A DNA stretch of 21,728 nucleotides. Origin: Chara braunii. Taxonomy: Eukaryota > Streptophyta > Charophyceae > Charales > Characeae. The translations under genes and the position numbers were made by a program. The stretch spans positions 1,021,804-1,043,531 of the forward strand of contig BFEA01000388.1 in NCBI GenBank assembly GCA_003427395.1, given 5' to 3'. Below the pieces are notes generated by a model. It was not told the DNA's origin, did no database searches, and saw only the letters and a list, made by a program, of their open reading frames with translations. Shown here piece after piece: positions 1 through 8,131 of the stretch. Each line of letters starts with the position of its first letter. The first letter of the stretch is position 1.

Positions 1-34
<34 letters not shown>

Positions 35-94
35 GCAGGAAAGACTGGGCTGCAGAGACGACCAGAAACAGAAGGTCGGGAGACAAGGGTGGAG

Positions 95-138
<44 letters not shown>

Positions 139-156
139 AAGAGAGAGAGAGAGAGA
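1..156. repeat. Compound GA / GT / GA microsatellites
   Basis: The window opens inside a GA tract (1-31). A GT tract at about 98-127 runs directly into an interrupted GA tract ending near 156. A similar GT-to-GA compound tract occurs at 13651-13745. These are simple repeats, and any translation of them is meaningless. Confidence 0.95.
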
Positions 157-306
157 CCTAATAGTCGGTGCTTCGCCGCGCGATGAACTTGGCCGAGCTC
201 AAAAGCATCCGCTTCGGCAACCTGTCATGTCATAGTAGCCTCACGACGACGGGCAAGAATCCAGCTCAATTTTGCCCATTCGGTCCCACTATAGCTGGCG
301 TGATCC

Positions 307-327
307 CACCTACTTTTCTTTTTTGTT
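307..327. repeat. Left copy of a 21-bp direct repeat (probable LINE target-site duplication)
   Basis: These 21 bases recur exactly at 1710-1730. They begin CACCTAC and end in a T-rich stretch. They sit immediately outside the T-rich end of the minus-strand LINE fragment, and the second copy sits at the other edge of that fragment. This is the arrangement left by target-primed reverse transcription. The CACCTAC portion is not low complexity, so chance is unlikely. Confidence 0.8.
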
Positions 328-1709
328 TTTTTTTTGTTTTTTTTTCACAAATACGGGCCCAGTGCCCAAGGCTTATATTGCCAATGGAAATTCCGAGGCC
401 GGGGTCCTCACAGTCTACCCGGGATGAGATAAACTTCTGGGAGCATTACCCAGTTTCGCTTACAGGGATTGAACCCTGCAGGGGACCAACCCCCTGGAAA
501 AACAGCAGTCTGCAAAAGGACAGATCAAAAACTCAACACACAAGAAGGCCCGGGGAATCAACATCCCCCTGCCTTGGCAAGCTCCTAACTATCTCTCCTC
601 TTTCTCCTATTGAGCTCTGCCTCCCTACTTAGCGGGAGGGAGGAACTTAAACTAGTTCCAGTGCAAATATGACACTCCCTCCTGACCCCTCAACCTCTAT
701 CAACTGCCGTCGTACTGTGGACATAAAACCGAGTGTCCAGGTATTTACTTATTCATTCAATAACCATTGATCCAGAGTCAACTTCCCGCCTTCAACTCTC
801 ACCAATTTCCCTCCCAAGGCCCACGTGGATTCAAACCAAGCCAATCCCGATGCCCTTGAATGGGGTCTGAGAACTTTCCTTCTCCAATCCGCTTTGATGA
901 CTTGCCTGATGCGGGTCTTGATTGCTCCCTTAATTACTGTGTCCGCCAGGAACCTGCCTTCGAACACATTCTTGTTCCTGACTTCCCAGATAACAAGGCA
1001 CAGACAGGCCCTCAATCCCTGGGCCACGTACCCCCACCCTTTGTGGAGGTAGAGATCTTCGGGGATTCCACCTACCGTAGTAGAATCCATTTGTCGTCCC
1101 ATTGCATAATCGATCCGCTTATGCGGTCCCAATGTGTGCGCCACCAGTCCCAGATCCGACGAGACAGAGGACAGGATAGCCACAAATGGGTGGTTGATTC
1201 AAAAGGCCATCTGCACCTGCCACACTGCAGTTGCACCTTCATGCCCCTTTCCGTGAGCCACACCGCCGAGGGGGTGACCAACAGGGAAAGAAGCCAGAGC
1301 ATGGCCGCTGCTCTGGGCATTGGGGCTGAGTACAGCTGCTCCCAGCAGCGAGTAATATCAGTACTTATGGTCCCGGTGTCGAAGGCAGTCACTTGGGCCC
1401 ATCTGCTGGTTGCAACTGATAATGGGGTCCTGGCTGGCGCCTGGAGGGCATAGCCTCCTGCCGCTGTGTAATCCGTCAGCCAGGCATCTTCTGCGAAGTG
1501 AACAGGGTCCCGCCAAGTCCAACATCTCGGATCAAGCTTGAGTAATCTAATGGGGGTCCCATTCGCCCATACAGTGCACGTCCATCAGCGGTGCTCATCA
1601 CAGCTTTCTTTTACTCTGACTTGCGTGAGTCTGCCAGGCGCAGGGCCCACCAGGGTGGGTGAAGCGCCCTCCTCCCTGCACTGCAGGGAGGGGGATGAAA
1701 TCAATTTGT
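328..1709 (-). mobile_element. 5'-truncated LINE retrotransposon insertion
   Basis: A minus-strand non-LTR retrotransposon copy of about 1.38 kb. Its 3' end is at the left, where the plus strand is T-rich (328-345), equal to a poly-A-like tail. Its coding remnant is at 749-1550. A matching 21-bp direct repeat flanks it at 307-327 and 1710-1730, so both boundaries can be set to the base. It lacks the endonuclease and most of the reverse transcriptase, as expected for incomplete reverse transcription. Close to its 5' edge lies a near-perfect palindrome (1671-1691, 10-bp arms around one base). The 3' UTR is 749 down to about 346. The matching repeats suggest a fairly recent insertion, but the ORF is already shifted. 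Confidence 0.8.
749..1550 (-). pseudogene. LINE ORF2 C-terminal remnant (zinc-knuckle region, zf-RVT type)
   Basis: Minus-strand reading from about 1550 gives a continuous segment with WRDPVHFAEDAWLTD and then LLVTPSAVWLTERGM. A cysteine-histidine cluster follows, spaced C-x2-C-x8-H-x4-C (CGRC ... ESTTHLWLSC), then PLSRRIWDWW. This is the layout of the zinc-binding region after the reverse transcriptase in plant LINE ORF2 proteins. The frame ends at 1072, and the homologous reading continues in another frame from about 1120 to a stop at 749. That second frame includes LVIWEVRNKNVFEGR, also typical of plant LINE C-termini. A frameshift therefore lies near 1110-1130. No reverse transcriptase catalytic motif is present. 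The family is clear, the exact clade is not. Confidence 0.8.
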
Positions 1710-1730
1710 CACCTACTTTTCTTTTTTGTT
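1710..1730. repeat. Right copy of the 21-bp direct repeat
   Basis: Exact match to 307-327. It marks the 5' boundary of the minus-strand LINE copy and continues into native T-rich sequence to the right. Confidence 0.8.
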
Positions 1731-2540
1731 CGTTTTTTAGTAAACAAGCTATATTCTTCTCTCAATTTCACCTTTCACTGTGTACCGCGCACAGCGCGGA
1801 AGCGCAGCCGGGAACAGGGCTCCGACGCGCAGCATTCTTTTCTTTTTTGCTTCCCCCTTCTCCCGCCCTTCAACCCACCCTGCCTACATCCGCTTTTCGC
1901 TTCCGGTTCAGCTCCATCTTGGGCTGGGTGCGGAGGGGCCGTGGTGGAGCTCAGGGGTGGGGGAGTGGGCCGGGTGCGGAGCTTTGTGGCGTTGCTCCCC
2001 CTTCATCCCATCTCGCCTCAGCAGGGTGTTACCTTGGTCCGGGGACGGACAGCCCTGGTGGAGGTTAGGGAGTGGCGCGGCTGTCCGTGGTCCGCATAAC
2101 CGCGCTCCCTATCGTCTCACCTTTGTCCAGACCTTCTCATTCAGCCTCATCCTCGGCTTCGTGCAGAGCTTGTGGTTTGTTTGGGGATGGAGGGTCGTGG
2201 TAGAGGCTAGGGGTTGGGTGTGGAGTCGGGGGTCGAGGACCCCCTCTCCGTTTCCTCCTCCCTTCTGGACAGGGCTTTTTGAAATTGTCGAGCTGGTCTG
2301 AGTCTCGGGGTGGAGGGCTGTTGAGGGAGGGTTTGGGTCGGGATCCGGAGGCATTGGGCAGGAGGGGACGACACAGCGCTTGCACCCTCGTTACCCCCCT
2401 GCTCGCCGGAGGCCTGTCTCCCCTTGCAGTCTATGCTCTGGATGCCGAGGCGGCTTTGGGATCATCATATAAAAAACAAAAACAGTAGCATAAGGCAGGG
2501 AACGGGGTGTAGGGAGGAGAGGGGGCGGGGGGGGGGGGGG
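1731..2540. other. GC-rich unassigned region, no gene recognised
   Basis: This stretch is open in several overlapping frames on both strands. The translations are Pro/Ser/Arg-rich on one strand and Gly/Trp-rich on the other, as expected from GC-rich sequence without stops, and no domain is recognisable. It ends in a run of G around 2525-2541. A promoter or UTR function cannot be excluded, but nothing supports one. Confidence 0.4.
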
Positions 2541-2606
2541 GATGAATCTTCCATTCCCATTTTGCATTTTATGAACGAAAGACGCTGGGAACGAAATATG
2601 TGCGGG

Positions 2607-2674
<68 letters not shown>

Positions 2675-3003
2675 GTGTTTTGAACGTGCGATGTGATAAT
2701 GAATCTTCCCATGAATGCGGGAAGATTCATTCTCACTTTGCACATCCTAAACACACACACGTGTGCGCGTGAGTATGAGAGAGAGATTGAGAGAGAGAGA
2801 GAGAAATGAGAATGAATCTTTCCCCGTTGTCGCAGAACAATCATTCACATTTTGCATTTTATGAACCAACGGCATTGGGAACGAACTATGCGCCGGAAAT
2901 AGATAGATAGATAGATAAAAATGTGTTTCGAACGTACAAAATGAGAATGAATCTTCCTGTAAATGCAGGACGGTTCATTCCCACTTTGCACATTCGGAAC
3001 GCG
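2540..3003. repeat. Diverged tandem duplication of a ~290-bp module with internal microsatellite and hairpin
   Basis: TTTTGCATTTTATGAAC occurs at 2560 and 2850, followed in both by a GGGAACGAA..ATG..CGG-like stretch. A purine microsatellite then follows: a GA tract at 2611-2673 in copy 1, a GATA tract at about 2901-2918 in copy 2. After that come a GTGTTT(T/C)GAACGT stretch, ATGAATCTTCC, and TTCATTC(T/C)CACTTTGCACAT (2726 and 2974). Copy spacing is 290 bp before the microsatellite and 248 bp after it, the difference matching microsatellite length. It is non-coding. Confidence 0.75.
2699..2730. repeat. 12-bp perfect inverted repeat, 8-nt loop
   Basis: ATGAATCTTCCC (2699-2710) and GGGAAGATTCAT (2719-2730) are exact reverse complements around an 8-base loop. 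The equivalent place in the second module (about 2948-2978) keeps an imperfect version. The foldback is therefore part of the repeated module. Confidence 0.75.
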
Positions 3004-3181
3004 TGGCCCCGAAGAGAAAGGAGGGAGGGGGGGGGGAAGAGGAAGTAATCAGCGTTCCGAACAGGTGTTTTGTACTAGCATTGCGCTTCAGGGTCACCGC
3101 TACATACACGAACTATCGAAACACAAACTTGTATCTATTTGCCATGCCCGATTTTCTTGGGGGGGGGGAAGCGGGAGTCCA

Positions 3182-3520
3182 CCAAATAATTGACCAATCG
3201 TATTATCTAAGATGAAACCTAGAGTACAAAAAAAAAAAGGAGAAAAGTGAAGTCGGTGTGTAGCATTGTAATGCAAGCCAATGACGGACAAGTTGTATTA
3301 ACATATTGACGTGTAACATAGTGACAGGAATGTGTGCATAAATTGTGTGTCTATGTTTAACATAATTACACAATCTTATAGTTTCATAAATGAGGAGGGT
3401 TTTTACCAGCATAATTTCATGTTTGTGTATGTCTTTTGTGGGTATTTTTTACTCATAAGTAAATAATTGACCTATCGTGTCATTTAAGATAAATTGAAAC
3501 CAAAAGTACCGAAAAAGTTT
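3182..3520. repeat. Diverged direct repeat pair (TAATTGACC..TCGT..ATCT/TTAAGAT)
   Basis: About 58 bp starting with AAATAATTGACC at 3184 recurs in diverged form at 3462. Both copies end in an A-rich run after a (T/A)AGTAC-like stretch. The DNA between is A/T-rich with no gene recognised. Confidence 0.5.
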
Positions 3521-3559
3521 TAAATACAAAAGGTTACTAACAACAGATCAAAGTAATTT

Positions 3560-4050
3560 AGCTTCACACTATGGAAGTCGTTGTTCGCTATCGCAAGTTA
3601 GCTTATGCATGTGTCTTGGATCAGCATACTGATGAATTGTTGAAGATGAGAGTCAAGGCTGAATTGTCGTTGGATACAGACCTAGGTTTAAAAGCATACG
3701 AGATGTTAAGTTGGGGTTCAGAGGTGGGGGCTAAGCTCCCCCCCCCCCCCATCTGTTGTTCAATGTAGAGTTGAGTTCAAACGCATCGGCTGTGTTCAAT
3801 TGTGGGGGACGGGGGGCTGGCTAGGCCTCCCCTCCCCCACCAACCCTTCAACCCCAATGTTTATTTCGTAGTGTTGAATCTCATCCCATACTCATAGTAG
3901 GATTTTTTCTGTCAATTTATATAATCGCAGTCAGATAGATTCGTTGTTTGGTATTGCGAGTTAGCCTATGTATACGTCTTGAGCCACCACACCCATTAAC
4001 TATTGAAGACAAGAGTTGAGGTTGAATCTGATGCTGCATACAAACTTTTT
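3560..4050. repeat. ~366-bp spaced duplication
   Basis: The stretch 3571-3681 (TCGTTGTTCGCTATCGCAAG, then TTAGCTTATGCATG) recurs diverged at 3937-4046 (TCGTTGTTTGGTATTGCGAG, then TTAGCCTATGTATA). A 65-codon open frame in the first copy is broken in the second, so I treat it as non-coding. G- and C-runs lie between the copies. Confidence 0.6.
3802..3840. repeat. G/C-run foldback
   Basis: GTGGGGGA (3802-3809) is the exact reverse complement of TCCCCCAC (3833-3840), and the inner G-run and C-run can extend the stem. The G side could alternatively form a G-quadruplex. A simpler GGGGG/CCCCC foldback lies just upstream at about 3725-3750. Confidence 0.5.
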
Positions 4051-4089
4051 TTTTTTTTTTTTCGTGAGAGAGAGAAAGAGAACAGGTAA

Positions 4090-5490
4090 GTCTCCAACCT
4101 CGCGGCTGATCTCATGGTACTTTCATCGATAGGAGGAGCAAAATCGAATGAATCTACCACTATAACACGAAAATATACACTTGTTTTTGCGCGTGTTATC
4201 CGCGGGCGAGGTGTCCCGACCCTCCCCTGTATATCAGGCGTCCTCTCACTTACCTCTATTGTATATCAGACATCCGCTCACTTACCTTTGTTGTGTGTCA
4301 GGCGTCCGCACACATACCCTCGCAGTGCACCAAACACTTTAGTCTACAAACCTCTGTAGAATGTCGGGGCGTATCCGGGGTGCACCCTGTTGTGGGACTG
4401 GCCAAGTCAACTATTCCTTCAGTAAAGGGTAGGTTCACCGTCGGACTCTCGCTTGTCCCACACAGACTCGGTATCCTGCCACCGTGCAGCAGGAGTTGTG
4501 GCCGTGGCTGCAGCTGGTCTCACTCAAAGACTGGACGGCGGAAAGGCCGAAGTTATCTCATTGAATGCACATCATACCCCCCTCTAGTCAGGTTACGGGA
4601 CGTATACTGGGTTGCAGTCACTGTCGAGGCGAAGAAAGGACTGAGCAGAAAGGAAATGAGAAAGATACATGTAAAATCCACACTCTGATTCAAATCGTCG
4701 CTCGCGTACGACTTATTTTGCGGCGTTGACCACAGTAACGCCACACTTCTTCCTATAACTTTTCCTTTCCTTACGATAATTATAATAATTATTATAATTG
4801 TTATTTTTGTTATTACTACGATTAAGTTGTTCTTTGAAATTCCTTTTTCTTTTTAGTCACTTCGCAGGGGAACGAACGGTTTGATTTTGAACTACGTTCA
4901 TGAGTTGTGGCCTAGACTGGTCGATCTCCTTCATGCTTCGATGTAGAAATGACCGGTCCATTGCCCTGAGGTAGGGCCCCAAAAGAGGGGCAACCCGCGA
5001 CCACTTTGGTAGGGAGTTTATCACCTTCCACGGAAGGTCATAAGCACCCTCATTGTCATCGAAAGCGGACACCCATTAAGGGTAAGGCCAACGGTCTCAT
5101 TTGAGGATGGAAAAACTTCGATTGGGAACCCTTTATGAAACTATCGCATCGAACCAGCAGTTACCTCATGCCAGGGACAAGGTGACTAGCGATTCAGCAG
5201 AAGTTGGCGCCATTACCGTTGGGTTCTTGCCTCTCATCTCCCCTATTTTGTTTTATTTTATTTTATTATATTTGCTGTTTTTGAATTACAAATTGTCGAC
5301 ATGCAAAATTTCAAAAGTTATTGAACTCCCTCGTTCATAACACAGGGGATCGCGATATGAAGAGAGTTTATAATGGGTGAGAAGGGGCTCGTTGGTGGCT
5401 ACGGGCGAGAAAGGTGCACGTAGACTACTGCGTAATGCTAACACCGCTAATCGACGGGAGGGCAGAGTACTGGCACAAGCGGTTATCGCA
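4090..5490. other. Unassigned region, no supported gene
   Basis: Mixed-composition DNA. It contains AT simple sequence with a 22-bp perfect palindrome (4778-4799) and an (ATTTT)-like run near 5250. The minus-strand frame 4857-5072 translates to a 71-residue, protein-like but unrecognised sequence (contains DLPWKVINSLPKWSRV). A stop lies just upstream of its GTG start, so at most it could be an exon remnant. Confidence 0.3.
4127..4176. repeat. Dispersed GA-associated repeat, copy 1
   Basis: TTCATCGATA..., then AAAATCGAATGAATCT, then ACCACTATAACACGAAA-like sequence, lying after a GA-rich tract (4066-4081). It matches 13758-13807, which also follows a GA tract. The pair shows a dispersed family that carries or targets GA tracts. 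Confidence 0.6.
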
Positions 5491-5712
5491 CACCTGAAAA
5501 TTCGCATATGAAAATTATGAAGTGGAAAAAATTATGTTGCTTTGTGCATCCTGAAAATAGTTTCTCAATCATGAAATCGAGAGGAGGGTTACCAGTAGGT
5601 TGTTCATGGTGAAACCACATAGTAAACTGAGTTTTCAACTTTTCATATCAAACACGATTTTGAAACATGTGTGTATTAAGTTACCCAAAAATCATGAAGC
5701 ATCCTGAAATAG

Positions 5713-5953
5713 CTTGAACAATGTCCACAATAGTTGCTTTTATGGTCTTCGGGCCGTTTATCACTTCAGGATGCTTCATGATTTTCGTGTATTTGAACGA
5801 ATGGTCATAAGGGTTGTTTTCATGGTCTTCAAGACGTTCATAACTTCGGGACGCTTCATGATTTTTGGATATTTTCAACAGATAGTCATAAGGGTTGCTT
5901 TCATGGTCTTCGGGATATTCATCACTTCGAAATGCTTCATGATTTTCAGGTAG
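5713..5953 (-). repeat. 81-bp repeat array, minus arm of foldback I (3 copies)
   Basis: Three reverse-oriented copies, with anchor GCTTCATGATTTT spaced 80 and 81 bp. A truncated plus-oriented copy (about 5683-5710) precedes them. Confidence 0.9.
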
Positions 5954-5975
5954 CAACCCTTATGGCATCCCGAAG
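5954..5975. repeat. 22-nt turn (loop) of foldback I
   Basis: CAACCCTTATGGCATCCCGAAG-type spacer between GATTTTCAGGTAG (end of the minus arm) and CTACCCGAAAATC (start of the plus arm). The turn recurs at 6838-6859 and 7428-7449 with the same length and sequence. Confidence 0.9.
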
Positions 5976-6380
5976 CTACCCGAAAATCATGAAGCATCTC
6001 GAAGTGACGAACGTCCCGAAGACCATGCAAACAATCTTTATGATTATCTGTTCAAGCTACCCGAAAATCATGAAGCATCTCGAAGTGATGAACATCCCGA
6101 AGACCATGAAAGCAACCTTTATGGTTATCTGTTCCAGCTACCCGAGAATCATCAAGCAACCCGGAGTGATGAACATCCCGAAGACCATGAAAACAACCCT
6201 TATGACCATCAGTTATAGCTCCCTGAAAATCATGAAGCATCTCAAAGTGATGAACGTTCCGAAAATCATGAAAACAACCCTTATGGTCATCTGCTCAAGC
6301 TGCCTAAAAATCATGAAGCATCCCAAAGTGATGAACGTTCCGAAGTCCATGAAGCAACCTTTATGGCCATCTGTTCAAGC
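5976..6380 (+). repeat. 81-bp repeat array, plus arm of foldback I (5 copies)
   Basis: The anchor AAAATCATGAAG (or a one- or two-base variant) occurs at 5983, 6064, 6145, 6226 and 6307, always 81 bp apart. The last copy has a one-base deletion. A frame starting in the turn (5932-6444, 170 codons) reads YPKIMKHPEV-type 27-residue repeats. A second frame reads LPENHEASRSDERPEDHESN-like repeats until a stop near 6216. Confidence 0.95.
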
Positions 6381-6596
6381 TACCCGAAAATTCGCATATG
6401 AAAACTGTAAAGTGGAAAAAATGATGTTAGTTTGTGCATCCTGAAAATAGTTTCTTAATCATTAAATCGAGAAGAGGATTAGGTTGTTCATGGTGAAACC
6501 ACATAGTAAACTGAGTTTTCAACTTTTTATATAAAACACGATCTTTAAACACGTGTGTAGTAAGCTACCCGAAAATCATGAAGCATCCCGAAGTAG

Positions 6597-6837
6597 CTTG
6601 AACTGTGGCAACAAGAGTTGCTTTCATGGTCTTCGGGACGTTCATCACTTTGGGATACTTCATGTTTTTCGGGTATTTAAACAAATGGTCATAAGGGTTG
6701 CTTTCATGGTCTTCGAAAGGTTCATCGCTTTGGGACGCTTTATGATTTTTGGATATTTTGAATAGATGATCATAAGGGTTGCTTTCATGGTCTTCGGGAT
6801 GTTCATCACTTCGAGATGCTTCATGATTTTCAGGTAG
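6597..6837 (-). repeat. 81-bp repeat array, minus arm of foldback II (3 copies)
   Basis: Three reverse-oriented copies equivalent to 5713-5953, about 884 bp downstream, again preceded by a truncated plus copy (about 6573-6593). Confidence 0.9.
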
Positions 6838-7264
6838 CAACCCTTATGGCATCCCGAAGTTACCCGAAAATCATGAAGCATCCTGAAGTGATGAACGTCC
6901 CGAAGACCATGCAAACAATCTTTATGACTATCTGTTCAAGCTACCCGAAAATCATGAAGCGTCCCGAAGTGATGAACGTCTCGAAGACCATGAAAGCAAC
7001 CTTTATGACCATCTGTTCCAGCTACCCGAAAATCATGAAGCAACCCGAAGTGATGAACATCCCGAAGACCATGAAAGCAACCCTTATGACCATCAGTTTT
7101 AGCTCCTCGAAAATCATGAAGCATCCCGAAGTGATGAACGTTCCGAAAATAATGAAAGCAACCCTTATGACCATTTGTTCAAGCTGTCTGAAAATCATGA
7201 AGCATCCCGAAGTGATGAACGTCCCGAAGTCCATGAAAGCAACCTTTATGGTCATCTGTTCGAG
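6838..7264 (+). repeat. Turn plus 81-bp repeat array, plus arm of foldback II (5 copies)
   Basis: The turn is 6838-6859. Anchors at 6867, 6948, 7029, 7110 and 7191 are exactly 81 bp apart. A 152-codon frame (6816-7274) starts with the same MLHDFQVATLMASRSYPKI residues as foldbacks I and III. Confidence 0.95.
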
Positions 7265-7269
7265 CTACT

Positions 7270-7427
7270 TGTAAATGGTTATAAGGGTTTCTTTCATGGT
7301 CTTCAAGACGTTCATCACTTCGGGACACTTCATAATTTTCAGGTATTTTGAACAGATGGTCATAAGGGTTGCTTTCATAGTCTTCGGGACGTTCATCACT
7401 TCGAGATGCTTCATGATTTTCAGGTAG
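7270..7427 (-). repeat. 81-bp repeat array, minus arm of foldback III (2 copies)
   Basis: Two reverse-oriented copies follow the plus array directly, without the ~200-bp spacer seen in units 1 and 2. The junction is near 7262-7270. Confidence 0.9.
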
Positions 7428-8097
7428 CAACCCTTATGGCATCCCGAAGCTACCCGAAAATCATGAAGCATCCCAAAGTGACGAATGTCCCGAAGACCAT
7501 GAAAGCAATATTTATGACCATAAGTTCAAGCTACCCGAAAATCATGAAGCATCCCGAAGTGATGAACGTCCCAAAGACCATGAAAACAACCCTTATGGCC
7601 ATCTGTTAAAGCTACCCGAAAATCATGAAGCAACCCGAAGTGATGAACATCCCGAAGATAATGAAAACAACCCTTATGACCATCTGTTCTAGCTACCCGA
7701 AAATCATGAAGCATCCTGAAGTGATGAATGTCCCGAAGTCCATGAAAGCAACTCTTATGACCATATGTTCAAGCTACCTGAAAATCATGAAGCATCTCGA
7801 AGTGATGAACGTCCCTAAGACCATGAAAGCAACCCTTATGACCATCTGTTTCAGCTACCAGGAAATCATGAAGCGACCTGAAGTGATGAACATCCGGAAA
7901 ACAATGAAAGCAACCTTTATGACCATTTGTTCAAGCGATCCGAAAATCATGAAGCATCCCGAAGTGGTGAACGTTCCGAAGACCGTGAAAGCAACCCTTA
8001 TGGCCATTTGTTCAAGCGATTCGAAAATCATGAAGCATCCCGAAGTGATGAACGTCCTGAAGAACATTAAAGCAACTCTTATAACTATCTGTTTGCG
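7428..8097 (+). repeat. Turn plus 81-bp repeat array, plus arm of foldback III (8 copies)
   Basis: The turn is 7428-7449. Anchors at 7457, 7538, 7619, 7700, 7781, 7862, 7943 and 8024 are 81 bp apart without exception. Variation between copies is mainly C/T and G/A substitution. The MKHPEVMNVPKTMKATLMTI frame has one stop near 7610 and then runs 7625-8131. The LPENHEASRSDERPEDHESN frame carries several stops. The array decays into A/C-rich unique sequence after 8097. Confidence 0.95.
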
Positions 8098-8131
8098 CAA
8101 GCAACCAACAACTATGATGACAACAACATAG

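Larger units (their letters stand above)
5496..7264. repeat. 890-bp tandem duplication: unique spacer plus foldback array
   Basis: Unit 1 starts at 5496 with GAAAATTCGCATATGAAAA and unit 2 at 6386 with the same bases, exactly 890 bp apart. Each unit has about 200 bp of non-81-bp spacer (including TTGTTCATGGTGAAACCACA), then three minus-oriented 81-bp copies, a 22-nt turn, and five plus-oriented copies. Shared rare variants at matching positions (CAAACAATCTTT in the first plus copy; CATCAGTT(A/T)TAGCTCC at the third-to-fourth copy junction) show the whole unit was duplicated together. Confidence 0.9.

Noticed and set aside
463-480. tRNA/SINE-like B box (GGTTCAATCC) on the minus strand
   Set aside because: It lies in the LINE 3' UTR, has no A box at tRNA-like distance and no cloverleaf. 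Chance or an old tRNA-derived scrap.
1538-2301. Overlapping 146-197-codon frames in GC-rich DNA
   Set aside because: Several frames are open at once on both strands with biased composition, and no domain is recognisable.
2424-2844. Open frames on both strands through the GA tract near 2611-2673
   Set aside because: They translate as Arg-Glu or Ser-Leu dipeptide runs of a microsatellite. No coding evidence.
3571-3768. 65-codon open frame
   Set aside because: It lies in a spaced duplication whose second copy (3937-4046) does not keep the frame.
4778-4799. 22-bp perfect palindrome
   Set aside because: Made only of A and T in an AT-simple stretch, so easily formed by chance.
5676-8131. CRISPR array
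   Set aside because: Repeats are 81 bp, contiguous, diverged and inverted, with no unique spacers, in eukaryotic DNA.
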